Source of the DNA: Arsenicibacter sp965247375
Lineage (GTDB): Bacteria > Bacteroidota > Bacteroidia > Cytophagales > Spirosomataceae
Assembly (NCBI GenBank): GCA_965247375.1
Contig: CBDFHU010000071.1
Span: 1-64,000, forward strand
Direction of reading: 5' to 3'
DNA length: 64,000 bases
The notes beneath the pieces were generated by a model. The model saw nothing but the letters and a program-made list of their open reading frames with translations. It ran no database searches and was not told the origin of the DNA. Below, in pieces: positions 50,866-59,691 of the stretch. Within the stretch, counting starts at the first letter, position 1. Each line of letters begins with the position of its first letter. A program made the position numbers and the translations under genes.

Positions 50866-52371
50866 TTATCCGGTAAGTTTTACCTTATAATTTCCGGCAA
50901 ATTTCAGCTTTCCGTCCAGCTTCAGATTACGCAGCGTAACCGATTGGCCAACCGTTACGGTATGCCCCGGACAAATCCGGACGAATTCATTCGGAAACGG
51001 CATCCGCCCCACCGTCCACGTATTTTTATCGGTCCAGTCGCCGGATGCGACCGATTCGACCATGTTGGAGAATAAGGAGACCGTCGGGAAATTCCGGAAT
51101 AGTAACGTGTCGGTTTTACTCTGCCCCGCGCCAAACCAATCGTTCAGAATGTCGTTGTATACCCGCCGGAAATCAATCTGCATTTTAATCTCCTTATTCG
51201 TTCCCGTTCCCGACAGGTCAGACAGGTTCGGGTTAGTACCGATGGTGCTGTGCTTAACGCCTGACCCGAAGACAAACATCGGCGCAGCTACCCCATGATC
51301 GGTTCCCTTTGAGTTGTTCGAGTTGGCACGGCGGCCAAATTCCGAAAACGTCATCCCGATCACCTTGTCTTCAATCCCCTGTAGTTTCAGGTCCTGCTGA
51401 AAAAGTGCAATCCCATCGGACAGCTTACCCAACAGCGTAGCATGAGCCCCTTTTGTGTTGTCGGTCGTATCGACCTGCCCCGAGTGCGTATCGAAACCTC
51501 CCAACGAGACAAAATAGATTTTCGTTTTCAGCCCGCCGTGAATCAGCCGCGAAACAATTTTCAGCTGATCTGCCAGCGAGTTTACGCCGGAGGTCGGGTA
51601 CGTGGCCAGGTTTTTACCGGCATCGGCGGCCTTCTTGATTTCTCCCGCATAGCCAACCGACAATGCCTGCTGCTGACGGATAAACGAAATCAGCTCTCCG
51701 GCATCACAACATGGCAAATCCCCCGGAGAGGTCGCCCCGCCTGCTCCGACCAGCTGATAAAAACTATCCGGATTACTGATGGCAATCCCCATTGACCCCT
51801 GACTGCCCAGCAGGGCGGTCGATGTCAGGTACCCGATCTGAATCGCCAGCGGGTCTTCCATCTCCGTATTCGGATATCCCGTCGGATATCCCGGAAAACG
51901 GTCTTCCAGATAGCGGCCGGCCCATCCCGTTTCTGCGGTCTGAGTACTGTCTACAGCCGTCATCCAGATGTCCGTCGCACGGTAATGCGACTGATCCGGA
52001 TTCGGGTAAGATACCGAATGTATAATGGATAGTTTACCATCATTATACAGGCCCTGAAGGCCGGTCATGGCCGGATGCAGGCCGGTGGCATCGTTTCCGG
52101 TCAGTGCGAGTACACTGGCCTGCGGAATGGCAATATTGCTGCGCAGCGTATTATAAGCGGAATACTGATCGAGCGGCAACACCATATTGAGGCCGTCGTT
52201 GCCGCCGTTCAGATAAATGATGACCAGTACACGGTCGGTATTTGCGGCAGTCGTCTGCAACAGCGACTGCACAAGCACAGAATCCCGGGCCAGTGCCTTC
52301 ATCCCGAATCCGTCAATCATTACCGGCAACACACAAGCCGAACTCGCTTTAAAAAAATCCCTACGGTTCAT
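50866..52371 (-). CDS. DUF1501 family protein
   Basis: 501 residues. The N-terminus MNRRDFFKASSACVLPVMIDGF has the twin-Arg look of Tat-exported proteins. LVIIYLNGGNDGLNMVLPLD is the DUF1501 hallmark (sulfatase/alkaline phosphatase-like fold), with FVSLGGFDTHSGQ and FSEFGRRANSN carrying likely metal ligands. After the domain (about residue 440 onward) there is an extra 60-residue C-terminal part (SGDWTDKNTWTVGRMPFPN...) that looks like a G8-type beta domain. The enzyme's substrate is unknown. It follows the DUF1800 gene with a gap of 18 bases, the usual pairing of these two families. Confidence 0.93.
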   Translation of the reverse strand: MNRRDFFKASSACVLPVMIDGFGMKALARDSVLVQSLLQTTAANTDRVLVIIYLNGGNDGLNMVLPLDQYSAYNTLRSNIAIPQASVLALTGNDATGLHPAMTGLQGLYNDGKLSIIHSVSYPNPDQSHYRATDIWMTAVDSTQTAETGWAGRYLEDRFPGYPTGYPNTEMEDPLAIQIGYLTSTALLGSQGSMGIAISNPDSFYQLVGAGGATSPGDLPCCDAGELISFIRQQQALSVGYAGEIKKAADAGKNLATYPTSGVNSLADQLKIVSRLIHGGLKTKIYFVSLGGFDTHSGQVDTTDNTKGAHATLLGKLSDGIALFQQDLKLQGIEDKVIGMTFSEFGRRANSNNSKGTDHGVAAPMFVFGSGVKHSTIGTNPNLSDLSGTGTNKEIKMQIDFRRVYNDILNDWFGAGQSKTDTLLFRNFPTVSLFSNMVESVASGDWTDKNTWTVGRMPFPNEFVRICPGHTVTVGQSVTLRNLKLDGKLKFAGNYKVKLTG

Positions 52372-52389
52372 GATTTTCGATTTGATTGG

Positions 52390-54057
52390 TTAACAAAGCT
52401 GATACTCTGCCATGCGCAGCATGTACTTCATCAGATTCTGAAGGCGGTAGGTCACCGCATTTTTCCGGTTGGTATTGGTCGGTGTGGTCCGGTAGTTATT
52501 CCACTCATTCACCCATGAAGTGCGCGGAATGCCCTGCATCATAATGGTATCGATCAGAAAATCCTTCTGCGACTGGAAGAGATCGGTGGCAAACAGGTTT
52601 TTCGAAAATGCCTCCAGCACATCAACGCAGGTAATCGACGGGGTTCCGGTAACATCGGCGAAATTGGCCTGCAGCGACGTGGCCCAGGCCAGTACATCAA
52701 TGCCCATTTTGTAAGGGACACCCGTGCCGTAGTAATTTGCATCAACAACGAGCCACCGCCAGATAAAGGCATCCGTAAAATCGCTCCGCAACGCAATGGT
52801 GGTGGTATTCATCCAGATCTTAGAGTAGCCGGTCTGGTAATACGGCTCATACCCGAATACGGTCGGCTGGTCAATGACATCCATCTGCATGTCCCGCATC
52901 CGCCAGTGGGCAAAATCGCCGAACAGTTTTTTATAGGCCGTATAGTTGGTATTCATCGGCGGCACCGGCTGGTCAAAAAACTTCAGCGAGCCAATGACCA
53001 GCTCAAGCGGTGATTTGATAATGGCACCGATATTGGCGGTATCGAAAAAAATCTGGCTGGTCAACAGCTTAACAACCACCGGCTGAATGGCGTAGTTGTT
53101 CGACGGACTGGCAAAGAACCGGGCCAGCGGTACAATCACGTTGGTTTCAATCTCCTGTGTCACGTTCGGATTTACATACCAGCGGTACAGTTTGCGGCAG
53201 ATAAACTTCGGGGTTTCGGGGTGATTGAGCAGCATCGTGATCAGGTCACTCAGGTCGGCTTCACCCGTATTGGCAAACCCCGCCGGAGCCGTTGTTCTGG
53301 CAGGAATGGTGGTGTTGTTATACTTAGCCGAAAAGACCTTGGCATCCGTGTCGTGCTTTGTGGCCGTAAACGTCGTGTCAAAGGTAGTTGAGCCGTTTAC
53401 CCAGTAATTGGTGTATTTCCAGCCGGTCAGGGCGCGGGCAGCCGCCTTTACATCATCTTCGGTGTAATTCTTATTACCCGCAAAATCGAATGCGCCGACA
53501 GTAAATAACTCCTGTAGTTCGCGGGCATAATTTTCGTTGGGTTTACCTTTTTCGTTTTCATTTCCGTTCAGAAAACGCAGCATGGCAGGATCTTTGCTTA
53601 TGCCGGTCACCAGCGTCCGGAAATTACCCAGTGCATTGGTTCGCAGCAATTGAAAATACCGCCAGACAAACCGGTAATCATCCACTACTTCGCGGGTCGT
53701 TACGAAATGATTCTGCCAGAACAACGTCAGTTTTTCCAGCAATGCCGGCTTATTCGACTGATCGGCCATGATCCCATACCACCACCACTTGATGTAGGTG
53801 CCATAATCGAAATTCCGGTCACCGTTAAAGGCTTTGTCGAGGTACGTCTGACCAGCGGTGGCCTTTGTGCTATCCAGATCAATCGGCGGTGACGGAGATA
53901 CATTCGCATTCTGAATCAGAAGCTGCACAGCCTGAACAGCCGTTTTGCCGGTAAATCCGGTAATTTCTGTTTGTGTGGGTCCAAATGTTGCCCGACGCAA
54001 CAAATGGGCAGCCGTCTTTGCCGTAAGCGGTTGCGTATACGTATCCAGATAGGGCAT
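52390..54057 (-). CDS. DUF1800 family protein
   Basis: 555 residues. It has HLLRRATFGPTQTEI near the start, KLTLFWQNHFVTTREVVDD, LFTVGAFDFAGNKNYTEDDVKAAARALTGW and PETPKFICRKLYRWYV, all DUF1800 landmarks. The family is always helical, often secreted, and of unknown function, and is nearly always encoded beside a DUF1501 protein as here. No clear signal peptide is seen. The gene is the first of this two-gene operon and faces the FGE-like gene divergently over 183 bases. Confidence 0.93.
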   Translation of the reverse strand: MPYLDTYTQPLTAKTAAHLLRRATFGPTQTEITGFTGKTAVQAVQLLIQNANVSPSPPIDLDSTKATAGQTYLDKAFNGDRNFDYGTYIKWWWYGIMADQSNKPALLEKLTLFWQNHFVTTREVVDDYRFVWRYFQLLRTNALGNFRTLVTGISKDPAMLRFLNGNENEKGKPNENYARELQELFTVGAFDFAGNKNYTEDDVKAAARALTGWKYTNYWVNGSTTFDTTFTATKHDTDAKVFSAKYNNTTIPARTTAPAGFANTGEADLSDLITMLLNHPETPKFICRKLYRWYVNPNVTQEIETNVIVPLARFFASPSNNYAIQPVVVKLLTSQIFFDTANIGAIIKSPLELVIGSLKFFDQPVPPMNTNYTAYKKLFGDFAHWRMRDMQMDVIDQPTVFGYEPYYQTGYSKIWMNTTTIALRSDFTDAFIWRWLVVDANYYGTGVPYKMGIDVLAWATSLQANFADVTGTPSITCVDVLEAFSKNLFATDLFQSQKDFLIDTIMMQGIPRTSWVNEWNNYRTTPTNTNRKNAVTYRLQNLMKYMLRMAEYQLC

Positions 54058-54240
54058 TAATCAGGGGGAAATTAATGTTTTGTTACGGAATTATTCGATC
54101 AGCAAATCGAATCAAGGCAGTGAAATGGTATAGCAAGTTAAAGAAATTTAGGTAATTTTCACGCTTCAATTTACCATATTACAACTATCGGTAAATGGAA
54201 GCATTCTTTTACCCGACGTGCTTTAGTTGTTTTGACATAC

Positions 54241-55188
54241 ATGAAAAAAATAGCTGCCCTGCTTCTTACCGGCCTGGTTTACTGGTCCTGCCAATCTTCT
54301 GAACAGACCTCCATTTCACTTTCGCCAACCATTACTATCTTTTCTGAAAAACCGGCAGACCTTACTGCACCGGCGGCCAATCCGCCTAAACAACTGCCGG
54401 ACGGCATGGTGTATGTACCCGGAGGCTATGTTCAGGTAGGATCGGAAGACGGACTTGATCAGGAAAAGCCGACGTTCTGGGCGCTGGTAAAACCGTTTCT
54501 GATTGACCAGCATGAAGTCACGGTTGGGGAATTCCGGAAATTTATACAGGCAACCGGCTACAAAACACAGGCACAGCAATTCGGGGATGCCGGTGTACTG
54601 AGTGATTCCACGAAGGAATGGACTCTGGTGCCGGGCGCGAACTGGGAGTTTCCCTACGGCCCTGAAGCCGGCAAGGCGGCCGATAATCTGCCGGTTACCC
54701 AGGTCTCGTGGAATGATGCGACAGCCTATGCCAAATGGGCCGGTAAACGACTGCCCCATGAAATCGAGTGGGAGCATGCCGCCCGTAACGGCCGCAATGA
54801 CCGCACCCTCTACCCGTTCGGTGACGAGCTGGCCTCCGGCGGTAAAGCTATGGCCAATACCTGGAACGGCACGTTTCCGAATTTCGATCAGGTTACGGAC
54901 GGGTTTCATCACGCGTCTCCTGTCGGGTACTACGGCAAATCCCCGCTCGGGCTTTCCGACCTCTCCGGAAATGTCTGGGAATGGTGCGCAAACTGGAAAA
55001 TTTCCTATCAGGACCTGCTCAGCCAGACTGAACCTAAAACCGGGCCGGAAACTGAGCGTGCCCAACGCGGCGGTTCCTACCTCTGCGAGCCTTCGTGGTG
55101 CCACGGCTACCGGGTTTCGGGACGTTCGGGCAGTACACCCGAAACCTCCCTCATGCACCTTGGTTTCCGCTGCGTTAAGGATATCTGA
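54241..55188 (+). CDS. Formylglycine-generating-enzyme (SUMF1) family lipoprotein
   Basis: 315 residues from the ATG at 54241-54243. The signal is MKKIAALLLTGLVYWSC with the lipidated Cys at 17. The FGE domain is complete: MVYVPGGYVQVGSEDG, LIDQHEVTVGEFRKFIQATGY, PVTQVSWNDATAYAKWAGKRLPHEIEWEHAARNG, GNVWEWCANW and RAQRGGSYLCEPSWCHGYRVSGRSG. The Cys residues of SYLCEPSWCHGYR match the copper-binding pair of true formylglycine-generating enzymes (C-x4-C here C-x3-C-like), so it may activate sulfatases by oxidising a Cys, although many family members have other roles. No sulfatase is adjacent. Outer-membrane or periplasmic. Confidence 0.9.
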   Translation: MKKIAALLLTGLVYWSCQSSEQTSISLSPTITIFSEKPADLTAPAANPPKQLPDGMVYVPGGYVQVGSEDGLDQEKPTFWALVKPFLIDQHEVTVGEFRKFIQATGYKTQAQQFGDAGVLSDSTKEWTLVPGANWEFPYGPEAGKAADNLPVTQVSWNDATAYAKWAGKRLPHEIEWEHAARNGRNDRTLYPFGDELASGGKAMANTWNGTFPNFDQVTDGFHHASPVGYYGKSPLGLSDLSGNVWEWCANWKISYQDLLSQTEPKTGPETERAQRGGSYLCEPSWCHGYRVSGRSGSTPETSLMHLGFRCVKDI

Positions 55189-55299
55189 CAGTTGTTTACC
55201 GGCAAAAAACCTCCATTTACCGATAACCTTTTCCCTTCTGCAATGCCGGGATTCTGTTTTGCGTATTAGGCATATATAACCAATCGCCTTACTAATCAC

Positions 55300-56025
55300 A
55301 TGAACCGCAAAGACTTTTTGAAAAAGGGATTTACAGCACTCGGCATCAGCATGGTTATGCCATTGACCGGCTGTACGAAGACGGAAGTGGATGCCGCTTC
55401 AACATCGGGCACCGGAACCTCCACGGGTACAAGCACCGGAAGCTGCACGGCCACGCCTTCTGAAACCGAAGGCCCTTTCCCAACGAAAACCCCGTCATCG
55501 CTGGTCCTGACCGACATCCGGTCGGACCGTACAGGTGTACCGTTCACGATTAAAATCACCATTCAGAACAAAAATGCCTCCTGTGCAGCCCTGAAAGGTG
55601 CCCTGGTCGACATCTGGCACTGTGATAAGGACGGCTACTACTCCGAATACGGCGGAAGCGGCATGCAAACGGCCAACTTTACGTCGGTTCACTTTCTGCG
55701 CGGGCGCCAGACAACCGATGCGAACGGATTAGTAGGTTTTACCTCCATATTTCCGGGTTGGTACTCAGGCCGGGCACCGCACATTCACGTACATATTTAT
55801 GACTCAACCGGCAAGTCGCTGCTGGTAACGCAGATCGCCTTCCCGAAAGCTGTTTGTGATACCGTTTATACAACGGCCACCAACTACTACACCCGTGGTA
55901 CGCAAGACACAACCAATGAACGCGACAACGTGTTCAGCGACGGCTTCACCACCGAACTGGCTACGGTGACCGGCAGCGTGTCGGCCGGCTATGTACTTAC
56001 ACACACGATTGTTGTCAGCGCCTAA
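55300..56025 (+). CDS. Intradiol ring-cleavage dioxygenase, lipoprotein form
   Basis: 241 residues. The N-terminus MNRKDFLKKGFTALGISMVMPLTGC has a lipobox-like Cys, followed by a Thr/Ser-rich linker and the enzyme domain: TEGPFPTK, LVDIWHCDKDGYYSEYGG, RGRQTTDANGLVGFTSIFPGWYSGRAPHIHVHIY. Candidate iron ligands are the Tyr in DGYYSEY and FPGWYSGR and the two His in HIHVH, the Tyr/Tyr/His/His set of catechol dioxygenases. Exported members of this family are common in soil Bacteroidota and their natural aromatic substrates are mostly unknown. It is followed by the pirin-like gene after 11 bases, and the two likely share a transcript. Confidence 0.9.
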   Translation: MNRKDFLKKGFTALGISMVMPLTGCTKTEVDAASTSGTGTSTGTSTGSCTATPSETEGPFPTKTPSSLVLTDIRSDRTGVPFTIKITIQNKNASCAALKGALVDIWHCDKDGYYSEYGGSGMQTANFTSVHFLRGRQTTDANGLVGFTSIFPGWYSGRAPHIHVHIYDSTGKSLLVTQIAFPKAVCDTVYTTATNYYTRGTQDTTNERDNVFSDGFTTELATVTGSVSAGYVLTHTIVVSA

Positions 56026-56036
56026 CCCCTTTTCCC

Positions 56037-56723
56037 ATGCTTACCGACGTTCAGGGACAATTGTATCTCGCCGGTCAGCGGGGTATTGCACAAACCGACG
56101 GTTTCCGCAGCTTCCATACGTTTAATTTCGGCCCCTATCAGGCAGCGGGCCGGACGCCGTTTGGCCCGCTATGCATGGTAAATGACGAGACACTGGCCGC
56201 CTGTCATCAGCTGACTATGCAGGTTGATGAGCCTATGTTTGTTCTGATCCTTCCCCTAGTCGGTGGCGTAGAAGTCAGTAGTCCGGTAGCCGATACCAGC
56301 TATGCGGTGGCTGGGGAAGCACTTATGTTGTCGTTATCCGCACAGTCATCCTATTCTGTTACCAATCCCTACGATACGGAGCTGATTAATTACCTGCATA
56401 TCTGGCTTAACGCCTGCCCCGCCAAACCATTCAGCCCCGGCGTCTCGGTTATGGCTTTTGATCTGGCACGTACCAATCAGCTGTTTTCTGTTGGCGGTAC
56501 AGGTATGCGTGTGTTTGTAGGTCAGTATGCCGGTCGTGAAGAAGACAGCATCCGGGTAACTGACCCCGGAAAAGGGCTGTTTGCCTTTGTGGTTGAAGGA
56601 GCCTTTGAGGTACAGAACCGGCTTCTGCATGCCCGCGACAGCATTGCCCTCTGGAACGTGGCGTCTGTCGAGTTTGAAGCCTTATCCAATAACGCCCTCA
56701 TCCTGTTTATTGATCCTGCTTAA
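56037..56723 (+). CDS. Pirin-like cupin protein
   Basis: 228 residues resembling the YhhW/pirin bicupin group (RGIAQTDGFRSFHTFNFGPYQAAGRTPFGPLCMVNDETLAACHQL). The typical HxHxxE-like metal ligands of pirins at the first cupin are largely absent (FRSFHTFNFG retains one His), so quercetinase activity is doubtful. The second half (FAFVVEGAFEVQNRLLHARDSIALWNVASVEFEAL) is the second beta barrel. The gene is the second of the dioxygenase operon, has its own terminator downstream, and could modify or sense a product of the aromatic reaction. Confidence 0.78.
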   Translation: MLTDVQGQLYLAGQRGIAQTDGFRSFHTFNFGPYQAAGRTPFGPLCMVNDETLAACHQLTMQVDEPMFVLILPLVGGVEVSSPVADTSYAVAGEALMLSLSAQSSYSVTNPYDTELINYLHIWLNACPAKPFSPGVSVMAFDLARTNQLFSVGGTGMRVFVGQYAGREEDSIRVTDPGKGLFAFVVEGAFEVQNRLLHARDSIALWNVASVEFEALSNNALILFIDPA

Positions 56724-56781
56724 ACCGGTAACGAATATACTGCTCCCGGTATCACGTGCTTGCCCGTTACTTTACTTGACC

Positions 56782-56813
56782 GCCCTGATCCGTTTCCGGA
56801 TCAGGGCTTTTTT
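56782..56813 (+). terminator. Intrinsic terminator after the pirin-like gene
   Basis: gccctgatccg (56782-56792) pairs with cggatcagggc (56797-56807) around a 4-base loop, followed by TTTTTT. Confidence 0.88.
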
Positions 56814-56935
56814 GTATCCGCAGTTTATTCACTCTCCGAGGCAGGGCCGCCTGGAGGTTTTGGACCCTCAGGGAGTTTTCAATTGAACTATTTTGTAATT
56901 TTGACTCTTTATAAATAGTAATTTTCTTATTCTCC

Positions 56936-58843
56936 ATGATCGAAAGACCCCTAACAGACTGGTTGCCTCTCACGATGAAAGAAGTCGAAAAGCGAGGCTG
57001 GGACGAAGTGGATATTGTGTTGGTGTCCGGGGATGCTTATGTAGACCACCCGGCCTTTGGCACTGCTGTGATCGGCCGGATCATGGAGAGCGAAGGCTTC
57101 CGCGTCGCCATCATTGCCCAGCCAAACTGGCAGGATGACCTGCGCGACTTCAAAAAATTTGGTCGCCCGAAATATTTCTTTGGTGTTACGGCCGGCTGTA
57201 TGGATTCGATGGTGAATCACTACACCGCCAACAAACGCCGCCGCTCAAACGATTCTTACACCCCTGGTGGCGAAGCCGGGTTCCGGCCCGATTACGCGAC
57301 CATCGTATATACTAAAATCCTCAAAGAGCTTTATCCGGATGTACCGGTGCTGCTGGGTGGCATTGAGGCGTCTCTTCGCCGGGTAACGCACTACGATTAC
57401 TGGCAGGACCGGCTGATGCCGTCTATTCTGGTTGACTCGGGGGCTGACATGCTCGTGTACGGGATGGGCGAACAGCCGCTGCGCGAAATCCTGAAACTGG
57501 CCCGCAAAGGCGTACCGTTCTCGTCTATGCGCAACATCAATCAGGTGGCGTTCATGCACGAAGGTGATTCGGAGCTCCGCGATTACAACAACTGGAATAC
57601 CGTCGAACTGGCCAGCCATGAAGACTGTCTGGACGATAAAATCAAGTATGCGGCAAACTTCAAAATCGTTGAGGTTGAGTCGAATAAATGGCAGGCAAAC
57701 CGCATCACCCAACGGGTCGGTGACCAGGTATTGGTGATTAATCCACCGTTTAAGACGATGGATGAGACCGAAATCGACAAGTCGTTTGACATGCCATATA
57801 CCCGCATGCCGCATCCGAAATACAAAAAGCGGGGCACCATTCCGGCGTATGAGATGATCAAGTTTTCCCTGAACATGCACCGTGGCTGTTTCGGCGGCTG
57901 TAGTTTCTGCACCATCTCGGCCCACCAGGGTAAGTTTATTGCGTCCCGCAGCGAAGCATCCGTTCTGAAGGAAGTTGACGAAATCACGAAACATCCGGAG
58001 TTTAAGGGCTACATTTCGGACCTGGGCGGCCCGTCGGCCAACATGTACAAGATGAAGGGCAAGGACGAAGCCATCTGTGCACGCTGTCAGAGTCCGAGCT
58101 GCATTCACCCGGTAATCTGTTCGAACCTCGATACGTCTCACAAGCCACTGACCCAGTTATACCGCAAAGTCGACGCCAATCCGGCCATCAAAAAGGCCTT
58201 TGTCGGCTCCGGCGTGCGGTATGACCTGCTGGTCGATGACTTCAATAAAAATAACGAAGACGGCAACCATGACGAGTACATGGAGCAACTGATTACCCGC
58301 CACGTTTCGGGCCGGTTAAAGGTTGCCCCGGAACATACCTCAGACGACACGCTCCGGATCATGCGGAAACCGTCATTCAAGTATTTCAAACTGTTTAAAA
58401 AGAAGTACGACAAGATTTCGGACAAGCATAATCTGAAGCAGCCACTGATTCCGTACTTTATCTCGTCGCATCCGGGCTGCGAGGAACAGGATATGGCCAA
58501 TCTCGCCGCCGAAACCAAAGACATGGGCTTCCAGCTGGAGCAGGTGCAGGACTTTACGCCCACACCAATGACCGTGGCCGAGGTGATTTATTACTCCGGG
58601 GTGCATCCGTATACACTGAAACCAGTAAAAACGGCGAAAACCCGCGACGAAAAACAGGCCCAGAACCGGTATTTCTTCTGGTACAAACCGGAGTTCAAAG
58701 ACTGGATCCGAAACCGGCTGAACAAACTCAACCGCCCCGATCTGGCCGAAAAGCTCGTTGGCGGACAAAAGCAGGGCGGTGGCAGCGTTCAGGCAGAGAA
58801 GTCGAAATACCGCAGACCATTTGCCGGTAAGAAAAAGAAATAA
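56936..58843 (+). CDS. YgiQ-family radical SAM protein
   Basis: 635 residues, near the usual 640-740. The N-terminal cobalamin-like domain (ERPLTDWLPLTMKEVEKRGWDEVDIVLVSGDAYVDHPAFG) is followed by the radical SAM motif HRGCFGGCSFCTIS (Cys318, Cys322, Cys325), and PVLLGGIEASLRRVTHYDYW is a family hallmark. More cysteines in AICARCQSPSCIHPVIC may bind a second iron-sulfur cluster. YgiQ (UPF0313) proteins are widespread in bacteria and their substrate is not known. The C-terminus is basic (RRPFAGKKKK). It stands as a single transcription unit between two terminators. Confidence 0.95.
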   Translation: MIERPLTDWLPLTMKEVEKRGWDEVDIVLVSGDAYVDHPAFGTAVIGRIMESEGFRVAIIAQPNWQDDLRDFKKFGRPKYFFGVTAGCMDSMVNHYTANKRRRSNDSYTPGGEAGFRPDYATIVYTKILKELYPDVPVLLGGIEASLRRVTHYDYWQDRLMPSILVDSGADMLVYGMGEQPLREILKLARKGVPFSSMRNINQVAFMHEGDSELRDYNNWNTVELASHEDCLDDKIKYAANFKIVEVESNKWQANRITQRVGDQVLVINPPFKTMDETEIDKSFDMPYTRMPHPKYKKRGTIPAYEMIKFSLNMHRGCFGGCSFCTISAHQGKFIASRSEASVLKEVDEITKHPEFKGYISDLGGPSANMYKMKGKDEAICARCQSPSCIHPVICSNLDTSHKPLTQLYRKVDANPAIKKAFVGSGVRYDLLVDDFNKNNEDGNHDEYMEQLITRHVSGRLKVAPEHTSDDTLRIMRKPSFKYFKLFKKKYDKISDKHNLKQPLIPYFISSHPGCEEQDMANLAAETKDMGFQLEQVQDFTPTPMTVAEVIYYSGVHPYTLKPVKTAKTRDEKQAQNRYFFWYKPEFKDWIRNRLNKLNRPDLAEKLVGGQKQGGGSVQAEKSKYRRPFAGKKKK

Positions 58844-58855
58844 GCCGGTTAACTT

Positions 58856-58908
58856 AGTGGTGGCACGCCTGGCGGTCGGGGACGCCCAGTCGTGCCACCA
58901 CTTTTTTA
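58856..58908. terminator. Bidirectional terminator
   Basis: agtggtggcacg (58856-58867) pairs with cgtgccaccact (58891-58902), followed by TTTTTT. It lies between the YgiQ gene and the convergent DUF2911 gene, whose stop codon overlaps its edge. Confidence 0.88.
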
Positions 58909-59478
58909 TAGCCCCAGCGGCACCGGAATTACGGTTGTATCCCAGCCGATGTTCATGACTGCATTTTTGGCGTCTTTCTTCGCGAACTGAATCGAGAAGT
59001 TTTCCAGCGGCGTTTCTGTTTTCTGCACCGGCACCGTTATCCGCGCAACGTCCAGCGCCTGATTATAGCTGTAAGCCCCCCACTGGTCCACGTCCGAACT
59101 TAGAATGATGGTCCATTCATTTTCGCCCGGAATAGCCAGCAACGCATAACTACCCGCCGGAATTTTCTTGTCGCCCAGCGTCACATCCTGATAAAATTTG
59201 ATTTCCGGCGCCTCATTAGCCCCCATCCGCCATACTTTGCCGTAGGGCACCAGTTTGCCCATGACCTCGCGACCGTTTTTGGCCGGCCGGCTGTACGTCA
59301 CGCGGACCATCGCCTTATCGGTTCCGATTTTAGCCGGTGCAAATTTCCGGTCGTGGGCATAATCATCCGGATAATACGCCATGTCCATCGGCGTCTTATC
59401 GACACCTCTGAACGTTTGTGCCATTGATGCAGGCACGGTACCTAATAAAAGTCCCAAAGCAAGGATAATCTGTTTCAT
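58906..59478 (-). CDS. DUF2911 family exported protein
   Basis: 190 residues. The signal peptide MKQIILALGLLLGTVPASMAQ is clear. The mature protein has VRVTYSRPAKNGREVMGKLVPYGKVWRMGANEAPEIKFYQDVTLGDKKIPAGSYALLAIPG, the DUF2911 core, a beta-rich domain common in secreted Bacteroidota proteins. Function unknown. It is a single gene convergent with YgiQ and divergent from the GH88-like gene. Confidence 0.93.
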   Translation of the reverse strand: MKQIILALGLLLGTVPASMAQTFRGVDKTPMDMAYYPDDYAHDRKFAPAKIGTDKAMVRVTYSRPAKNGREVMGKLVPYGKVWRMGANEAPEIKFYQDVTLGDKKIPAGSYALLAIPGENEWTIILSSDVDQWGAYSYNQALDVARITVPVQKTETPLENFSIQFAKKDAKNAVMNIGWDTTVIPVPLGL

Positions 59479-59691
59479 GTCAGTCAGGATTAATCAGTTT
59501 CGGGGCAATATACACAACTTCCGTTTGCCAGCAGATACCAAAATCCTTGATCAGTAGTTCGGAGCCGGGGATTTGCCATGCTGGAGCAAATTGCTCCCCA
59601 AATCAGGTAAAAACAGTAATTAGGCCATTGTCTGCCCTTTAGTGGGTAAACCCAACAACAACCTATTTCCTCGCTTTTCATTCCGGGAACG

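Noticed and set aside
54316..55299. 327-codon minus-strand frame opposite the FGE-like gene
   Set aside because: It is a long shadow frame caused by G/C-rich third positions; the plus-strand gene has clear domain motifs.
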